Positions 33,673 to 46,344 of a stretch of 47,010 nt of DNA are shown here, one piece after another. A model generated the notes under the pieces. That model searched no databases, was not told where the DNA came from, and was given only the letters and a program-made list of their open reading frames with translations. The stretch spans positions 1 to 47,010 of the forward strand of contig LUKI01000015.1 in the NCBI GenBank assembly GCA_001593685.1, written 5' to 3'. A program made the position numbers and the translations under genes. Numbering within the stretch: the stretch's first letter is position 1; the number at the start of each line of letters is the position of its first letter. Source of the stretch: Gammaproteobacteria bacterium F7 (GTDB taxonomy: Bacteria > Pseudomonadota > Gammaproteobacteria > Pseudomonadales > IMCC2047).

Positions 33673-33684
33673 AAACGACAGTTT
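33673..33684. promoter_or_regulatory. PsrA-like operator upstream of fadB
   Basis: AAAC-GACA-GTTT (followed by G) is an inverted repeat matching the PsrA pattern (G/C)AAAC-N2-4-GTTT(G/C) except for the first flanking base. It begins 14 bases after a TTGACA (33654-33659) that could be the -35, and lies about 55 bases before fadB. Confidence 0.5.
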
Positions 33685-33738
33685 GAGGTGTAATTGTTGC
33701 CCGCCGGGCGATTATCTCGATTGCAGGAGAAAGCCAAT

Positions 33739-37079
<3,341 letters not shown>

Positions 37080-37174
37080 TTTTGGCGTCAGAGGTACTCT
37101 TTTTGGGGAGTGTTAGTAGCTATTTCTTTAGGGTAGTTTTAGGGGTGAAATATTAATTTGTTGAATATAAAAGC

Positions 37175-37576
37175 ATGAAAGTTACCACTTTTGATTTTGG
37201 CTTCTTTGAGCATGTCCATGAGCGCATTTTAATTATAGTGATTAATCAGGGCGTGGTTATTGATGGGGCGTTGTCGCGCAAGCTGATTAGTTTGATTGAC
37301 GAAGTGCTTGAAGAGCCGTCGGTATTGATTATTGATCGACGAAACGATTATTCCTATAGCGGTACCGGCATGATGACCTTGAAGGATTCAAAATTATCAA
37401 ACGTGGCGGCAACCGCTATTGTTGCATATCCTGTACTTTCTGAGCATTTCGCTGATACTCAAGTTAATGTGATGAATACGGTCGGCCGTAGTCATTTGAA
37501 TGTGTTTTCTTCGCTTGATCAGGCCATGGGTTGGGCTAATCAATTACTGGAAACAGCCGCTGATGCTGTTAGTTAG
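37175..37576 (+). CDS. Small orphan protein, possibly SpoIIAA/STAS-like
   Basis: I cannot assign this 133-residue soluble protein with certainty. It alternates strands and helices (ILIIVINQGVVIDG, then LISLIDEVLEEPSVLIIDRR, then AATAIVAYPVL), which resembles the SpoIIAA/STAS-type fold of small single-domain proteins; this is a fold impression only. It ends with a helix rich in Ala. It stands alone on the plus strand, 95 bases after fadA, and no ribosome-binding site is obvious. Confidence 0.6.
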   Translation: MKVTTFDFGFFEHVHERILIIVINQGVVIDGALSRKLISLIDEVLEEPSVLIIDRRNDYSYSGTGMMTLKDSKLSNVAATAIVAYPVLSEHFADTQVNVMNTVGRSHLNVFSSLDQAMGWANQLLETAADAVS

Positions 37577-37756
37577 CGGTCGTTTTCTGAGTGTCTGTGA
37601 CTGACGCTCGCTTCTCTAACAAAACGATGCCGTAAGATAAAGCGCTAATCCTTTATCTGATCTCTTTGCCTGTCTGGCTAATGCCTGTACCATTCGGTTC
37701 TTAAATGCTGCTGTGTTGTTAGCCGTTATCCCCGCATATATTGAGAATTATCCGCT

Positions 37757-38572
37757 ATGAGTGAAGGCGAAAAGCTTCAAAAGGTATTGGCCCGGTTAGG
37801 GCTTGGTTCACGACGTGAAATCGAACGCTGGATCAGTGATGGCCGAATTACTGTCGATGATAAGGTCGCAACACTGGGTGACCGTATTAGCACAAGGGCT
37901 CGGGTTAAGGTTGATGGTCGCCCGGTGAAAATGGACAACGCCGAGAGTGCGACGCGGTTGTTGCTCTACAATAAGCCAGAGGGTGAGGTATGCTCAACCA
38001 GCGACCCGGACGGACGCAAAACGGTTTTTGACCGACTGCCAAAGCTGCAGGGTGAGCGTTGGATCATTGTCGGACGTTTAGATATCAATACGACCGGGTT
38101 ACTGCTGTTTACAACAGATGGAGAGCTGGCCAATAAGTTGATGCATCCCTCCAGTGAAATTGATCGGGAGTACCTGGTGCGGGTATTGGGAACAGCTGAT
38201 GGTCAGATGCTGGAAAACCTGAAAGAGGGCGTCGAGCTGGAAGACGGTTTCGCCCAATTTACTGACATTGTTGATGGTGGCGGTGAAGGGGTGAACCACT
38301 GGTATTACGTTTGTTTGAAAGAAGGTCGTAACCGTGAAGTACGACGTCTTTGGGAGTCTCAAGGGTTGCAGGTTAACCGGCTTAAACGGGTTCGCTTCGG
38401 ACCTGTATTTATGCCGTCACGGTTAAAAGCTGGTCAGTATGAGTTTTTACCCCAGAAAATTGCCAATGTTGTGTATGAGGCTGTGGGTTTGCGAAAACGC
38501 AAAATTAAAAGCTTACGTGCCGAAGAAAAGGCGGATCAGCTTCGCCAGCAACGTAAAAAGGGGCGCCGTTAG
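37757..38572 (+). CDS. rluB: 23S rRNA pseudouridine(2605) synthase RluB
   Basis: RluB isomerises uridine 2605 of 23S rRNA. The 271-residue product has an N-terminal S4 RNA-binding domain (about 5-60, KLQKVLARLGLGSRREIERW) and a catalytic domain with Asp109 in GRLDINTTGLLLFT, the family's catalytic aspartate. EVRRLWESQGLQVNRLKRVR is the second typical block. A short basic tail (RQQRKKGRR) may aid RNA binding. A very clear terminator follows. Confidence 0.93.
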   Translation: MSEGEKLQKVLARLGLGSRREIERWISDGRITVDDKVATLGDRISTRARVKVDGRPVKMDNAESATRLLLYNKPEGEVCSTSDPDGRKTVFDRLPKLQGERWIIVGRLDINTTGLLLFTTDGELANKLMHPSSEIDREYLVRVLGTADGQMLENLKEGVELEDGFAQFTDIVDGGGEGVNHWYYVCLKEGRNREVRRLWESQGLQVNRLKRVRFGPVFMPSRLKAGQYEFLPQKIANVVYEAVGLRKRKIKSLRAEEKADQLRQQRKKGRR

Positions 38573-38583
38573 AGGTGCGCTAT

Positions 38584-38610
38584 AAAAAGGGTGCTTTGAG
38601 CACCCTTTTT
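38584..38610. terminator. Bidirectional intrinsic terminator between rluB and the GGDEF gene
   Basis: A perfect 12-bp stem (AAAAAGGGTGCT with AGCACCCTTTTT) around a TTG loop, with T-runs on both strands, lies between two convergent genes (stops at 38572 and 38630). Confidence 0.93.
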
Positions 38611-38629
38611 ATTTTGGGTGGCAAAAGCT

Positions 38630-39577
38630 TCAGTGTTGAACTTCAGTGCAGACGCGGTTGCGTCCCAGCTCTTTGGCTTGGTACATGGCGCGATCGGCGC
38701 GATTGATTAAGCTGCTTGATATGTCGCCTCTCTTCAAGCTTGCTACTCCCACGCTGACGCTCACCTTGATTGACTCCTTGTCAAACTGGATAACACTGTC
38801 AGCAATGTGGTTACGAATTTTATTGGCGACTGCGGCCGCGTTTTCCAGTGATGTCTTATGCATTAGGAGCATAAATTCTTCGCCACCATAGCGGAAAAGC
38901 AGGTCGGTTTTGCGAATGACTGTTTTGATTTCCTGAACCATTTCCTTTAATACCTGATCGCCAAATTGATGGCCATAATTGTCATTCAACTGTTTAAAGT
39001 GATCGAAGTCGAACATTACCACCGATAGTGGCGTATCGTTTCGGTATGCCAGATTAACTTCGTGGCTGAGGGCTTCATCCAGCGCTTTGCGGTTGCCGGT
39101 TCCAGTGAGTGGATCAGTGGTGGCAGCTAACAATGCCGCATGGTATTTAAGACTATTTCGTAGCGGGTATAGCAGGCAAGCCATGAGGCTCTCGATACTG
39201 GCCAGTTCCTCTTCTTCAAAACGCATGCGGCGGCTAAAGCTGATCAGTCCCAATTCCTCTTTTTCAAGGTCGAGCTGATAGCAGGCTTTGTGTTTGCCTT
39301 CAACGGGAGTGGCAAAGCTCAGGTTAAGGGGAAGGTATTCATAGCTAATACCATCAACAGGAACCAGTTTGCGAATCTGTAATAGCAACATGTTGATGAT
39401 ATCTTCGATTTCCAAACTTACCTGAAGCTTTTGTGTCAGCTCAATGGCCAGCTCCTGTTGGCGAAGTTGGGAGTAATGATCCGCTGTCAGGTGTGGATAG
39501 GCGGCTCCATTCTGAGAAATACGGTTTGCCAGATTCAAAACGTTACTGTTGCCTAATGAATTTGCCCGGTTTTGCAT
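38630..39577 (-). CDS. Diguanylate cyclase with GAF-like sensor (GGEEF)
   Basis: This 315-residue protein makes cyclic-di-GMP from two GTP. A GAF-like N-terminal region (about 45-145) includes ELTQKLQVSLEIEDIINML. The GGDEF domain (about 152-312) opens TDPLTGTGNRKALDEAL. The active site is GGEEF at 231-235, and R-x-x-D (RKTD, 222-225) five residues before it is the inhibitory site that binds product. The cyclase should therefore be active and feedback-inhibited. No membrane segment is present. It is monocistronic. Confidence 0.92.
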   Translation of the reverse strand: MQNRANSLGNSNVLNLANRISQNGAAYPHLTADHYSQLRQQELAIELTQKLQVSLEIEDIINMLLLQIRKLVPVDGISYEYLPLNLSFATPVEGKHKACYQLDLEKEELGLISFSRRMRFEEEELASIESLMACLLYPLRNSLKYHAALLAATTDPLTGTGNRKALDEALSHEVNLAYRNDTPLSVVMFDFDHFKQLNDNYGHQFGDQVLKEMVQEIKTVIRKTDLLFRYGGEEFMLLMHKTSLENAAAVANKIRNHIADSVIQFDKESIKVSVSVGVASLKRGDISSSLINRADRAMYQAKELGRNRVCTEVQH

Positions 39578-39819
39578 AGACTTAAACCCGTTATTATTTT
39601 GTCTTGCTTCGTGATTAGCGGGCTGTTGCCCAACTTGGCTATATCTATGCGAGTTTTATGCCAGAGTTGTTTTTGTTTTTTTAAAGTCTTTTAAAACAAA
39701 TAGATAGCTTGTTTTGAGCTGGTCTGTATGCAGGTTTTTGCCGTTTGTCAGGCGGCTGGGAGGGAAAGCGACAAAATATTGCCGCTTTGAAGGTGAGGGT
39801 GAAAGTTGGCTTTTTGACG

Positions 39820-40560
39820 CTACTGTGCGTCGAATGATTTCCCGTTCATAGCGATACTGTCGTCGCCCATCAGATAAAGATAGAGTGGCGTGATTTGTTC
39901 TGGTGTTGCCAGTTTGTCTGGATCTTCACCGGGGTAAGCTTTCATGCGCATGTTGGTGCGAGTGGCGCCGGGATTGATACAGTTAACACGAATATTGGTG
40001 ACCCCGTCCTGTTCGTCGGCCAGTGTCTCCATCATGTTTTCCGTGGCTGCCTTGGAAATTGCGTATGCCCCCCAGAAGGCTCGACCTTTGCGACCAACGC
40101 TGGAGGAGGTGAAAACAACTGATCCGTTATCGGCTTCTTCAAGTAAGGGTAATAGCGCTTTAGTCAGCATGAACGGGGAGGTGACGTTCAGGTGCATGAC
40201 CTCCTGCCAGGTTTCGTCATCGTAGCTTGCCAGTGGTGTGCGTTTGCCGAGGGTGCTCGCGTTGTGGAGTACGCCATCAAGACGACCGAACTCAGCGCCA
40301 ATCATATTCGCCAGTTCCTTAAAGTTTTCTGCTGTAGCGTCTGCCAGGTTTAAGGAAACGATAACGGGCTGTGGCCAGCCGTTGGCTTCAATCTCATCGT
40401 AGACGGCGTCCAGTTTTTTGCGGCCTCGGCCCACCAATATTACGGTTGCACCGTGCTTGGCATAGCTCATGGCAGCGGCTTTGCCGATGCCATCTCCTGC
40501 GCCTGTGACCAAGATAATACGATCTTTTAACAGATTGGCGGGGGCGGTGTAGTCGTACAT
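39820..40560 (-). CDS. YciK-like short-chain dehydrogenase/reductase
   Basis: This NAD(P)-dependent oxidoreductase has 246 residues. The cofactor loop TGAGDGIG comes in the first Rossmann strand, NAS in the fourth, and the catalytic pair YAISK (Tyr and Lys) follows a serine in FTSSSVGRKG. The ending includes NCINPGATRTNMR. These features and the position after mupP match the YciK group, whose substrate is not known. The ATG at 40558-40560 is preferred: it begins right at the conserved region and is separated from the mupP stop by one base. The open frame extends upstream only inside mupP. Confidence 0.9.
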   Translation of the reverse strand: MYDYTAPANLLKDRIILVTGAGDGIGKAAAMSYAKHGATVILVGRGRKKLDAVYDEIEANGWPQPVIVSLNLADATAENFKELANMIGAEFGRLDGVLHNASTLGKRTPLASYDDETWQEVMHLNVTSPFMLTKALLPLLEEADNGSVVFTSSSVGRKGRAFWGAYAISKAATENMMETLADEQDGVTNIRVNCINPGATRTNMRMKAYPGEDPDKLATPEQITPLYLYLMGDDSIAMNGKSFDAQ

Positions 40561-40561
40561 G

Positions 40562-41236
40562 TCAGTCCTGCAATAGTTGGTTAAGAAGTGGGATGAGCTG
40601 TTCGGCGTGGTCGATATTATAATCGGCCTGCCAGCTGTCCACGTCATCCTGGTCGTCAATATAACCGTAGCGGGCGGCCACCGTGGTCATGCCAGCATTT
40701 CGACCGGCTTCGATATCGCGACGGTGATCACCGACATAAATAGTATGCGCGGGGTTACAGCCAAGGATTTGGCAGGCCAGGTGCATGGGTTCAGGATGAG
40801 GCTTTTTATTTTTAACGTCGTCCGGGCACACCAGAGCGGCGCAACCTGGTTGTAAATCAATCGCTTTTAGCAGAGGGTCGCTGTAGGCACGAGGCTTGTT
40901 GGTGACAACGCCCCATGGCAGGTTCAGCGCCTCAAGGTGTGAGAGCACGTCTTTAATGCCCTCAAAGGGGCCGGTATAGCTGGCGATGTCCTGGCCGTAA
41001 ATATCGAGTAAATCGAAGTAAAGTGTTTTGTGCTCAGGGTCACCGATGCGAGTGCCAAAGCCGAGTGAAACCATGGCGTTGCCACCATTGGAAACGACTT
41101 TGCGAATATCGTCAACGGGCAATTCTGTTTTACCCTTTCGCACCAATAGGCGGTTGAGTGCCCGGGCTAAATCCTGCGCAGTGTCAAGCAGAGTTCCGTC
41201 CAGGTCGAACAGCACCGCTTCAATTTTTGTTCCCAT
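40562..41236 (-). CDS. mupP: HAD phosphatase MupP/Gph-like
   Basis: This HAD-superfamily phosphatase has 224 residues. Motif I is FDLDGTLLD (Asp11 nucleophile, Asp13), motif II is in VVTNKP, motif III is the Lys in KNKKPHPEP, and motif IV is YVGDHRRDIEAG. Sequence alone cannot separate phosphoglycolate phosphatase (Gph) from N-acetylmuramic acid 6-phosphate phosphatase (MupP). The order ubiG - this gene - SDR is that of Pseudomonas mupP, where it acts in cell-wall recycling. I use that symbol on context. Confidence 0.82.
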   Translation of the reverse strand: MGTKIEAVLFDLDGTLLDTAQDLARALNRLLVRKGKTELPVDDIRKVVSNGGNAMVSLGFGTRIGDPEHKTLYFDLLDIYGQDIASYTGPFEGIKDVLSHLEALNLPWGVVTNKPRAYSDPLLKAIDLQPGCAALVCPDDVKNKKPHPEPMHLACQILGCNPAHTIYVGDHRRDIEAGRNAGMTTVAARYGYIDDQDDVDSWQADYNIDHAEQLIPLLNQLLQD

Positions 41237-41251
41237 TAGTGTGAGTGGGCC

Positions 41252-42001
41252 TTAAGCTGGTTTGACAGTATGCATCAAGTAGTTAACGTCCAGATCGCGC
41301 TCGGTCAGCTTGTAGCGTTTGGTCAGCGGGTTATAGGTCATGCCAGTTGAGCCTTTAACTTCTAAACCGGCGGCACGTACCCAGCGAGACAGCTCAGCAG
41401 GGCGGATGAACTTAGCGTACTCATGGGTGCCGCGTGGCAGCATGTTCATGATATATTCAGCGCCAATAATCGCCATCAGGTAAGCCTTGGGATTGCGGTT
41501 TATGGTGGATAGAAACAGGTGGCCACCGGGCTTCAGCATGCGCGTGCAGGCGTTAATAATGGAGGCGGGATCGGGTACGTGTTCGAGCATTTCCAGGCAG
41601 GTAATGACGTCGAACTTTTGCTCAGAATTCTGTTCGATTTGAGTCGCCAAATCTTCGGCGCTGATTTTCTGGTAGTTGATTTTAATGCCAGCTTCCAAAG
41701 CGTGTAATTTGGCAATTTTGATGGGTTTGCCGCCCATGTCTATGCCTGTCACGGTTGCGCCACGTTTAGCCATTGATTCTGACAGAATGCCGCCGCCGCA
41801 ACCGACATCTAAAACAGTTTTGCCGGCTAATCCAGCAATTTCATCAATGTAGTTGAGGCGCAGGGGGTTGATCTCATGAAGCGGCTTAAACTCGCTTTCT
41901 TTATCCCACCAACGACTTGCCAGTGCTTCAAATTTTGCCACTTCGGCGTCGTCTACGTTGCTGTTAGGGATTTGTGTGGCTTCGCTGTCAATAACGGTCA
42001 T
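41252..42001 (-). CDS. ubiG: Ubiquinone biosynthesis O-methyltransferase UbiG
   Basis: UbiG carries out both O-methylations of ubiquinone synthesis using SAM. The 249-residue product has the SAM-binding [19 protein letters not shown] (motif I), [14 protein letters not shown] (post-I/II) and [20 protein letters not shown], the last block being characteristic of UbiG. The N-terminal [20 protein letters not shown] is also typical. It lies between the deaminase gene (39-base gap) and mupP (15-base gap) on the same strand. Confidence 0.96.
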   Translation of the reverse strand: MTVIDSEATQIPNSNVDDAEVAKFEALASRWWDKESEFKPLHEINPLRLNYIDEIAGLAGKTVLDVGCGGGILSESMAKRGATVTGIDMGGKPIKIAKLHALEAGIKINYQKISAEDLATQIEQNSEQKFDVITCLEMLEHVPDPASIINACTRMLKPGGHLFLSTINRNPKAYLMAIIGAEYIMNMLPRGTHEYAKFIRPAELSRWVRAAGLEVKGSTGMTYNPLTKRYKLTERDLDVNYLMHTVKPA

Positions 42002-42040
42002 GGTGTTGTTTACGCTGGCTGTTGAATTTGAGATCAGGTT

Positions 42041-43381
42041 TTAAGTCGTGTGTTTGTCGCAGTTGGCGATTTTATCACGCCAGGCCTTAACTTTGTTGCT
42101 TAATGTGTGCAGATCAAAACTGGTCAGCTGATGGTCGTCCAACAGGAGTTCGCCGTTGACCCAGACATGGCTGACCTGGCGGCTGCAATCGGTATAAACC
42201 AGCTGAGAGGCAGGGTTATGCAGGGGTTGTAAGCCGAGGTCGTTGAGGTCAACGGCCACGATATCGGCGGCTTTGCCGCACTCGAGACTGCCGGTCACGC
42301 GATCAATGCCTAGTGCTTTGGCACCATTAATTGTGGCCATGCGTAGTGCCTGGTGAGCAGGCACGGCGGTGGCATTTCCGCTTTGAGCTTTGGCGAGTAG
42401 GGCTGCGGTGCGCATTTCACCGAGTAGATTGAGGTCGTTGTTGCTGGCCGCGCCATCCGTGCCTAGTGCGACATTAACGCCCGCTTCGAGCAGCTTGCTC
42501 ACGGGGCTAATGCCGCTGGCTAGTTTGAGATTGGATTCGGGACAATGTAGAACATGGCAGCCGTATTCACTGAGCAAAGCCAGATCGGTGTCATCAACCT
42601 GGGTCATGTGTACGCACTGCAGGCGCGGTGAAAGCAAGTCCAGGTCGGCCAGACGTTGCAGCGGGCGCTTGCCGGATTCGGCTAATGCATCGCTGACTTC
42701 CTGTGCTGTTTCATGCAGGTGAATCTGAATGGTGGCGTCCAGTTCGTTCGCCAATATGCGAATACGGCTCAGACTCTCGTCGGAGACAGTGTAGGGCGCG
42801 TGCGGACCAAAGCCCACTTGGATAAGTGGGTGATTGCGGTATTGGTCTGAGACCTCCAGACCCTTTTTAATGTATTCATCGGCATTGTTGGCCCAGGCTG
42901 ACGGAAACTCCAGCACCGGTACGCTGATATGCGCGCGAATTTTATGCTGGTGGGCGACGCGGGCGGCAACGTCGGGGTAGAAGTACATGTCACTGAAGCA
43001 GGTGGTGCCGCTGCGTAGCATTTCGGCAATGGCCAGTTCGGTGCCGACGGCAACAAAGTCATCGCCGACCAGCTTTTGCTCAGCGGGCCAGATGTGTTCA
43101 GTCAGCCATTCCATGAGTGGTAGGTCATCGGCTAGCCCGCGCATCAAGCTCATGGCTGCGTGGCCGTGCGTATTGATCAGACCGGGTATTAGGATTTGAC
43201 CGGGTAGCTCGATCACCTTTTCGGCAAGATAACTCTGGCGGGCCTCTTCGGCTGGAAGAATATCAATAATTAAGCCACCCTTGATGGCCACTGAGTGCTG
43301 TTGGAGAACTTGGTTAGCAGGTTCAACAGGAATAATCCATTCGGCATGGATAAGGGTGTCGATGGTTTGTTTTGAGGTCAC
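42041..43381 (-). CDS. mtaD: 5-methylthioadenosine/S-adenosylhomocysteine deaminase (TRZ/ATZ family)
   Basis: This cytosolic amidohydrolase of 446 residues deaminates MTA and/or SAH, salvaging the products of SAM-dependent reactions. Metal ligands are visible: HGHAAMSLMRG near the start, HAPYT, HLHETAQEV, HCPESNLKLASG and the final Asp in LGTDGAASNNDLNLL. The gene is next to ubiG, a SAM-using enzyme, so the pairing makes biochemical sense. The start is a GTG at 43379-43381 with AGGA eight bases upstream. Family members include triazine hydrolases, so exact specificity is inferred. Confidence 0.88.
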   Translation of the reverse strand: MTSKQTIDTLIHAEWIIPVEPANQVLQQHSVAIKGGLIIDILPAEEARQSYLAEKVIELPGQILIPGLINTHGHAAMSLMRGLADDLPLMEWLTEHIWPAEQKLVGDDFVAVGTELAIAEMLRSGTTCFSDMYFYPDVAARVAHQHKIRAHISVPVLEFPSAWANNADEYIKKGLEVSDQYRNHPLIQVGFGPHAPYTVSDESLSRIRILANELDATIQIHLHETAQEVSDALAESGKRPLQRLADLDLLSPRLQCVHMTQVDDTDLALLSEYGCHVLHCPESNLKLASGISPVSKLLEAGVNVALGTDGAASNNDLNLLGEMRTAALLAKAQSGNATAVPAHQALRMATINGAKALGIDRVTGSLECGKAADIVAVDLNDLGLQPLHNPASQLVYTDCSRQVSHVWVNGELLLDDHQLTSFDLHTLSNKVKAWRDKIANCDKHTT

Positions 43382-43708
43382 TGCTTAGATCCTGTCGATG
43401 TACATAGTTAGCAAGGTTTAGCTGTTTCTGGCGAGCGATTGTTTCATTTAGGTGCAGCTGTTTCAAGGCTTTGCGACGGGCTTGGGTGGGTTGAGGTGCT
43501 GTGAATATAAAGAGGCTTGAAACAAACCTGTAATTATTCAATGTAACCTTGGTTTTTGATCGTGAAAAGCTGGCGGAAGGTGTGCTACTATTTGCAGCTT
43601 TTGTGGCGACTGTAAAACCAGATTCAGTTCGGTTTCAGTCACAAACTTTAACTATGCTGACTGGTTCCGTTGCATGTGGAGTCAGTTACACAAGGATACG
43701 TCTTTATT
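43382..43708. other. 327-bp intergenic region between the deaminase gene and gyrA
   Basis: This is the only stretch over 300 bases without a gene. It contains the gyrA promoter (43563-43591) and a ribosome-binding site-like AAGGA at about 43692. A 72-codon open frame on the minus strand (43323-43541) overlaps the deaminase start out of frame and shows no recognisable features. Confidence 0.7.
43563..43591 (+). promoter_or_regulatory. Candidate gyrA promoter (extended -10)
   Basis: TGCTACTAT (43583-43591) is an extended -10; a weak -35 TGAAAA (43563-43568) lies 17 bases upstream. The predicted start near 43598 gives a leader of about 110 bases. Confidence 0.5.
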
Positions 43709-46327
43709 ATGGGTGAGTTAGCCAAAGAAATTCAACCCGTTAACATTGAGAACGAGCTTAAACAATCCTATCTCGATTACGCTATGAGCGTGATCGTCGG
43801 TCGTGCACTTCCTGATGTGCGCGACGGTCTCAAGCCGGTTCACCGCCGCGTTCTGTTTGCCATGAACGAACTGAGCAACGACTGGAATAAACCCTACAAA
43901 AAGTCCGCTCGTGTGGTGGGTGACGTGATTGGTAAATATCACCCGCATGGTGATACCGCTGTTTACGATACCATCGTGCGTATGGCGCAGCCCTTCTCAC
44001 TGCGCTACATGTTGGTGGATGGGCAGGGTAACTTCGGTTCGGTTGATGGTGACTCTGCTGCGGCCATGCGTTATACCGAAATTCGCATGGATAAAATCTC
44101 TCATGAGATTCTGGCAGATCTGGACAAAGAGACTGTCGATTACGTGCCTAACTACGATGGCACGGAGCAAATTCCCGATGTAATGCCGACTCGTATTCCT
44201 AACCTGTTGGTTAACGGTTCCTCTGGTATTGCTGTAGGTATGGCGACCAACATCCCGCCACATAACCTTACGGAAGTGGTTAATGGTTGTCTGGCCTATA
44301 TGGAAAATAATGACATTGAGCTCAGTGAGCTGATGGAACATATTCCCGGCCCTGATTTTCCAACGGCTGCTTTTATCAATGGACGGCAGGGCATTGTTGA
44401 TGCCTACAATACCGGGCGTGGCAAAATTTATATGCGTGCCCGTCACGAAATTGAGACCGATGAGAAGAACGGCAAGCATACGATTGTTGTTACTGAGATA
44501 CCCTATCAGGTTAACAAAGCGCGTCTGATCGAAAAGATTGCTGATCTGGTCAAAGAAAAGAGTATTGAAGGGATAACCGAGCTGCGTGATGAGTCCGATA
44601 AGGACGGTATGCGCATTGTGATCGAATTACGCCGCGGTGAAGTGCCGGAGGTGATCTTAAATAACCTCTACGCGCAGACCCAAATGCAGACTGTGTTTGG
44701 CATTAACGTGGTCGCATTGGTGGATGGCCAGCCCCGTACGTTGAACCTGAAGCAGCTACTGGATGCCTTCATCAAGCACCGTCGTGAAGTGGTGACCCGT
44801 CGTACGGTTTACTTGCTTCGCAAGGCACGTGAACGTGGCCATATTCTCGAAGGTCAGGCGGTTGCGCTGTCTAATATTGATCCCGTGATTGAGCTGATCA
44901 AAACGTCGCCAACTTCAGCGGAAGCGAAAGAGAAGTTAACCAGTGTTGGTTGGGAACCTGGCTCAGTGTTGTCCATGGTTGAGCGTGCTGGTGCCGATGT
45001 TTGTCGCCCCGATGACCTGGAAGAAAAATACGGCTATGTGGATGGTAAATACTATCTGTCTCCAGAGCAGGCACAGGCTATTCTGGACTTACGTCTGCAC
45101 CGGTTGACGGGTCTTGAGCAGGAAAAACTGCTGGCTGAGTACAAGGAGTTGATAGAGCGTATTGCTGATTTGCTGGAAATCCTTAACAGTCGCGTGCGTT
45201 TGATGGAAGTGATTCGTGAAGAGTTGGTTGCCATCAAAGAAGAATATGGCGATGAGCGCCGCACTGAAATCATGGATACCAAACGTGATTTGACGCTGGA
45301 AGACCTGATCGCAGAAACGGATATGGTGGTGACCCTGTCCCACGGTGGTTATGCAAAAACACAGCCGATTGATAGTTATCAAGCCCAGCGCCGCGGTGGA
45401 CGGGGTAAAGTGGCGGCAGCGGTTAAAGATGAAGATTTTGTCGAGCACATGCTGGTGGCTAATACCCACGATACATTGCTGTGTTTTACCAGCCGAGGCA
45501 AAACCTACTGGCTGAAAACCTACGAGATTCCAGTGGCGAGCCGCACCGCAAAAGGCCGCCCTATGGTTAACCTGTTACCGCTGGAAGAAAACGAACGCAT
45601 TACTGCCATTTTGCCTATTCGTGAATATGAAGAAGATAAGTTTATCTTTATGGCGATGGCTAGCGGTACCGTGAAAAAAACGTCACTGATGAACTTTGCT
45701 CGTCCACGCAGTTCTGGTTTGATTGCTGTTGATTTGGATAATGATGACACGCTGGTGAATGTAGCGGTTACCGATGGTTCACAGGACATTATGTTGTTTA
45801 GCAATGCCGGCAAGTGTGCGCGTTTTGCTGAAGAGGATGTCCGACCAATGGGGCGAACAGCGCGTGGTGTTAGAGGTATTCGCCTCAAGGAAGGTGAACG
45901 CCTGATTTCGTTGATTATTCCTCAGGAAGGTGGTCGAGTACTGTCGGTGAGTGAAAACGGCTACGGCAAGCGTACCGAAATGACCGATTTCCCATCCCAC
46001 AATCGTGGTGGACAGGGTGTGATTGCCATGCAAACCAGTGAGCGTAATGGTGAACTGGTGGGCGCTGTGCCGGTTTATGATGGCGATGAAATTATGCTGA
46101 TCAGCGATAAGGGGACATTGGTGCGCACTCGCACTGATGGTATTTCGATTGTCAGCCGTAACACGCAGGGCGTCAGTCTGATTAAGGTGTCGAAGGGTGA
46201 ACGACTGGTCGGTGTTGAGCGTATTGAAGAGCCGGAAGAGGACGAGTTTGCTCACCTTGATGAAAATGGTGAAGTGGTTGAGAGTGTTGAGGCTGATGCC
46301 GGTTCAGACTCAGAGCAGGAATCTTAA
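43709..46327 (+). CDS. gyrA: DNA gyrase subunit A
   Basis: GyrA is the DNA-cleaving subunit of gyrase, which introduces negative supercoils. The 872-residue product has the active-site Tyr122 in [10 protein letters not shown] and the quinolone-determining region [18 protein letters not shown] with Thr83 and Asp87 (E. coli numbering coincides). The C-terminal beta-pinwheel contains the GyrA-box QRRGGRG needed for DNA wrapping. An acidic tail (about 840-872) ends the protein. I chose the ATG at 43709, which begins at the conserved MGELAKEI and has AAGGA upstream; the frame is open back to 43670. pheA follows 17 bases later. Confidence 0.98.
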   Translation: MGELAKEIQPVNIENELKQSYLDYAMSVIVGRALPDVRDGLKPVHRRVLFAMNELSNDWNKPYKKSARVVGDVIGKYHPHGDTAVYDTIVRMAQPFSLRYMLVDGQGNFGSVDGDSAAAMRYTEIRMDKISHEILADLDKETVDYVPNYDGTEQIPDVMPTRIPNLLVNGSSGIAVGMATNIPPHNLTEVVNGCLAYMENNDIELSELMEHIPGPDFPTAAFINGRQGIVDAYNTGRGKIYMRARHEIETDEKNGKHTIVVTEIPYQVNKARLIEKIADLVKEKSIEGITELRDESDKDGMRIVIELRRGEVPEVILNNLYAQTQMQTVFGINVVALVDGQPRTLNLKQLLDAFIKHRREVVTRRTVYLLRKARERGHILEGQAVALSNIDPVIELIKTSPTSAEAKEKLTSVGWEPGSVLSMVERAGADVCRPDDLEEKYGYVDGKYYLSPEQAQAILDLRLHRLTGLEQEKLLAEYKELIERIADLLEILNSRVRLMEVIREELVAIKEEYGDERRTEIMDTKRDLTLEDLIAETDMVVTLSHGGYAKTQPIDSYQAQRRGGRGKVAAAVKDEDFVEHMLVANTHDTLLCFTSRGKTYWLKTYEIPVASRTAKGRPMVNLLPLEENERITAILPIREYEEDKFIFMAMASGTVKKTSLMNFARPRSSGLIAVDLDNDDTLVNVAVTDGSQDIMLFSNAGKCARFAEEDVRPMGRTARGVRGIRLKEGERLISLIIPQEGGRVLSVSENGYGKRTEMTDFPSHNRGGQGVIAMQTSERNGELVGAVPVYDGDEIMLISDKGTLVRTRTDGISIVSRNTQGVSLIKVSKGERLVGVERIEEPEEDEFAHLDENGEVVESVEADAGSDSEQES

Positions 46328-46344
46328 GGCGGGAGTCGGAAATT

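Noticed and set aside
37635-37658. Inverted repeat AGATAAAG/CTTTATCT before rluB
   Set aside because: Eight-bp stem but AT-rich, without a T-run and with no obvious target; not enough to call a terminator or operator.
43323-43541. 72-codon minus-strand frame overlapping the deaminase start
   Set aside because: Out of frame with the deaminase, no ribosome-binding site, no recognisable features.
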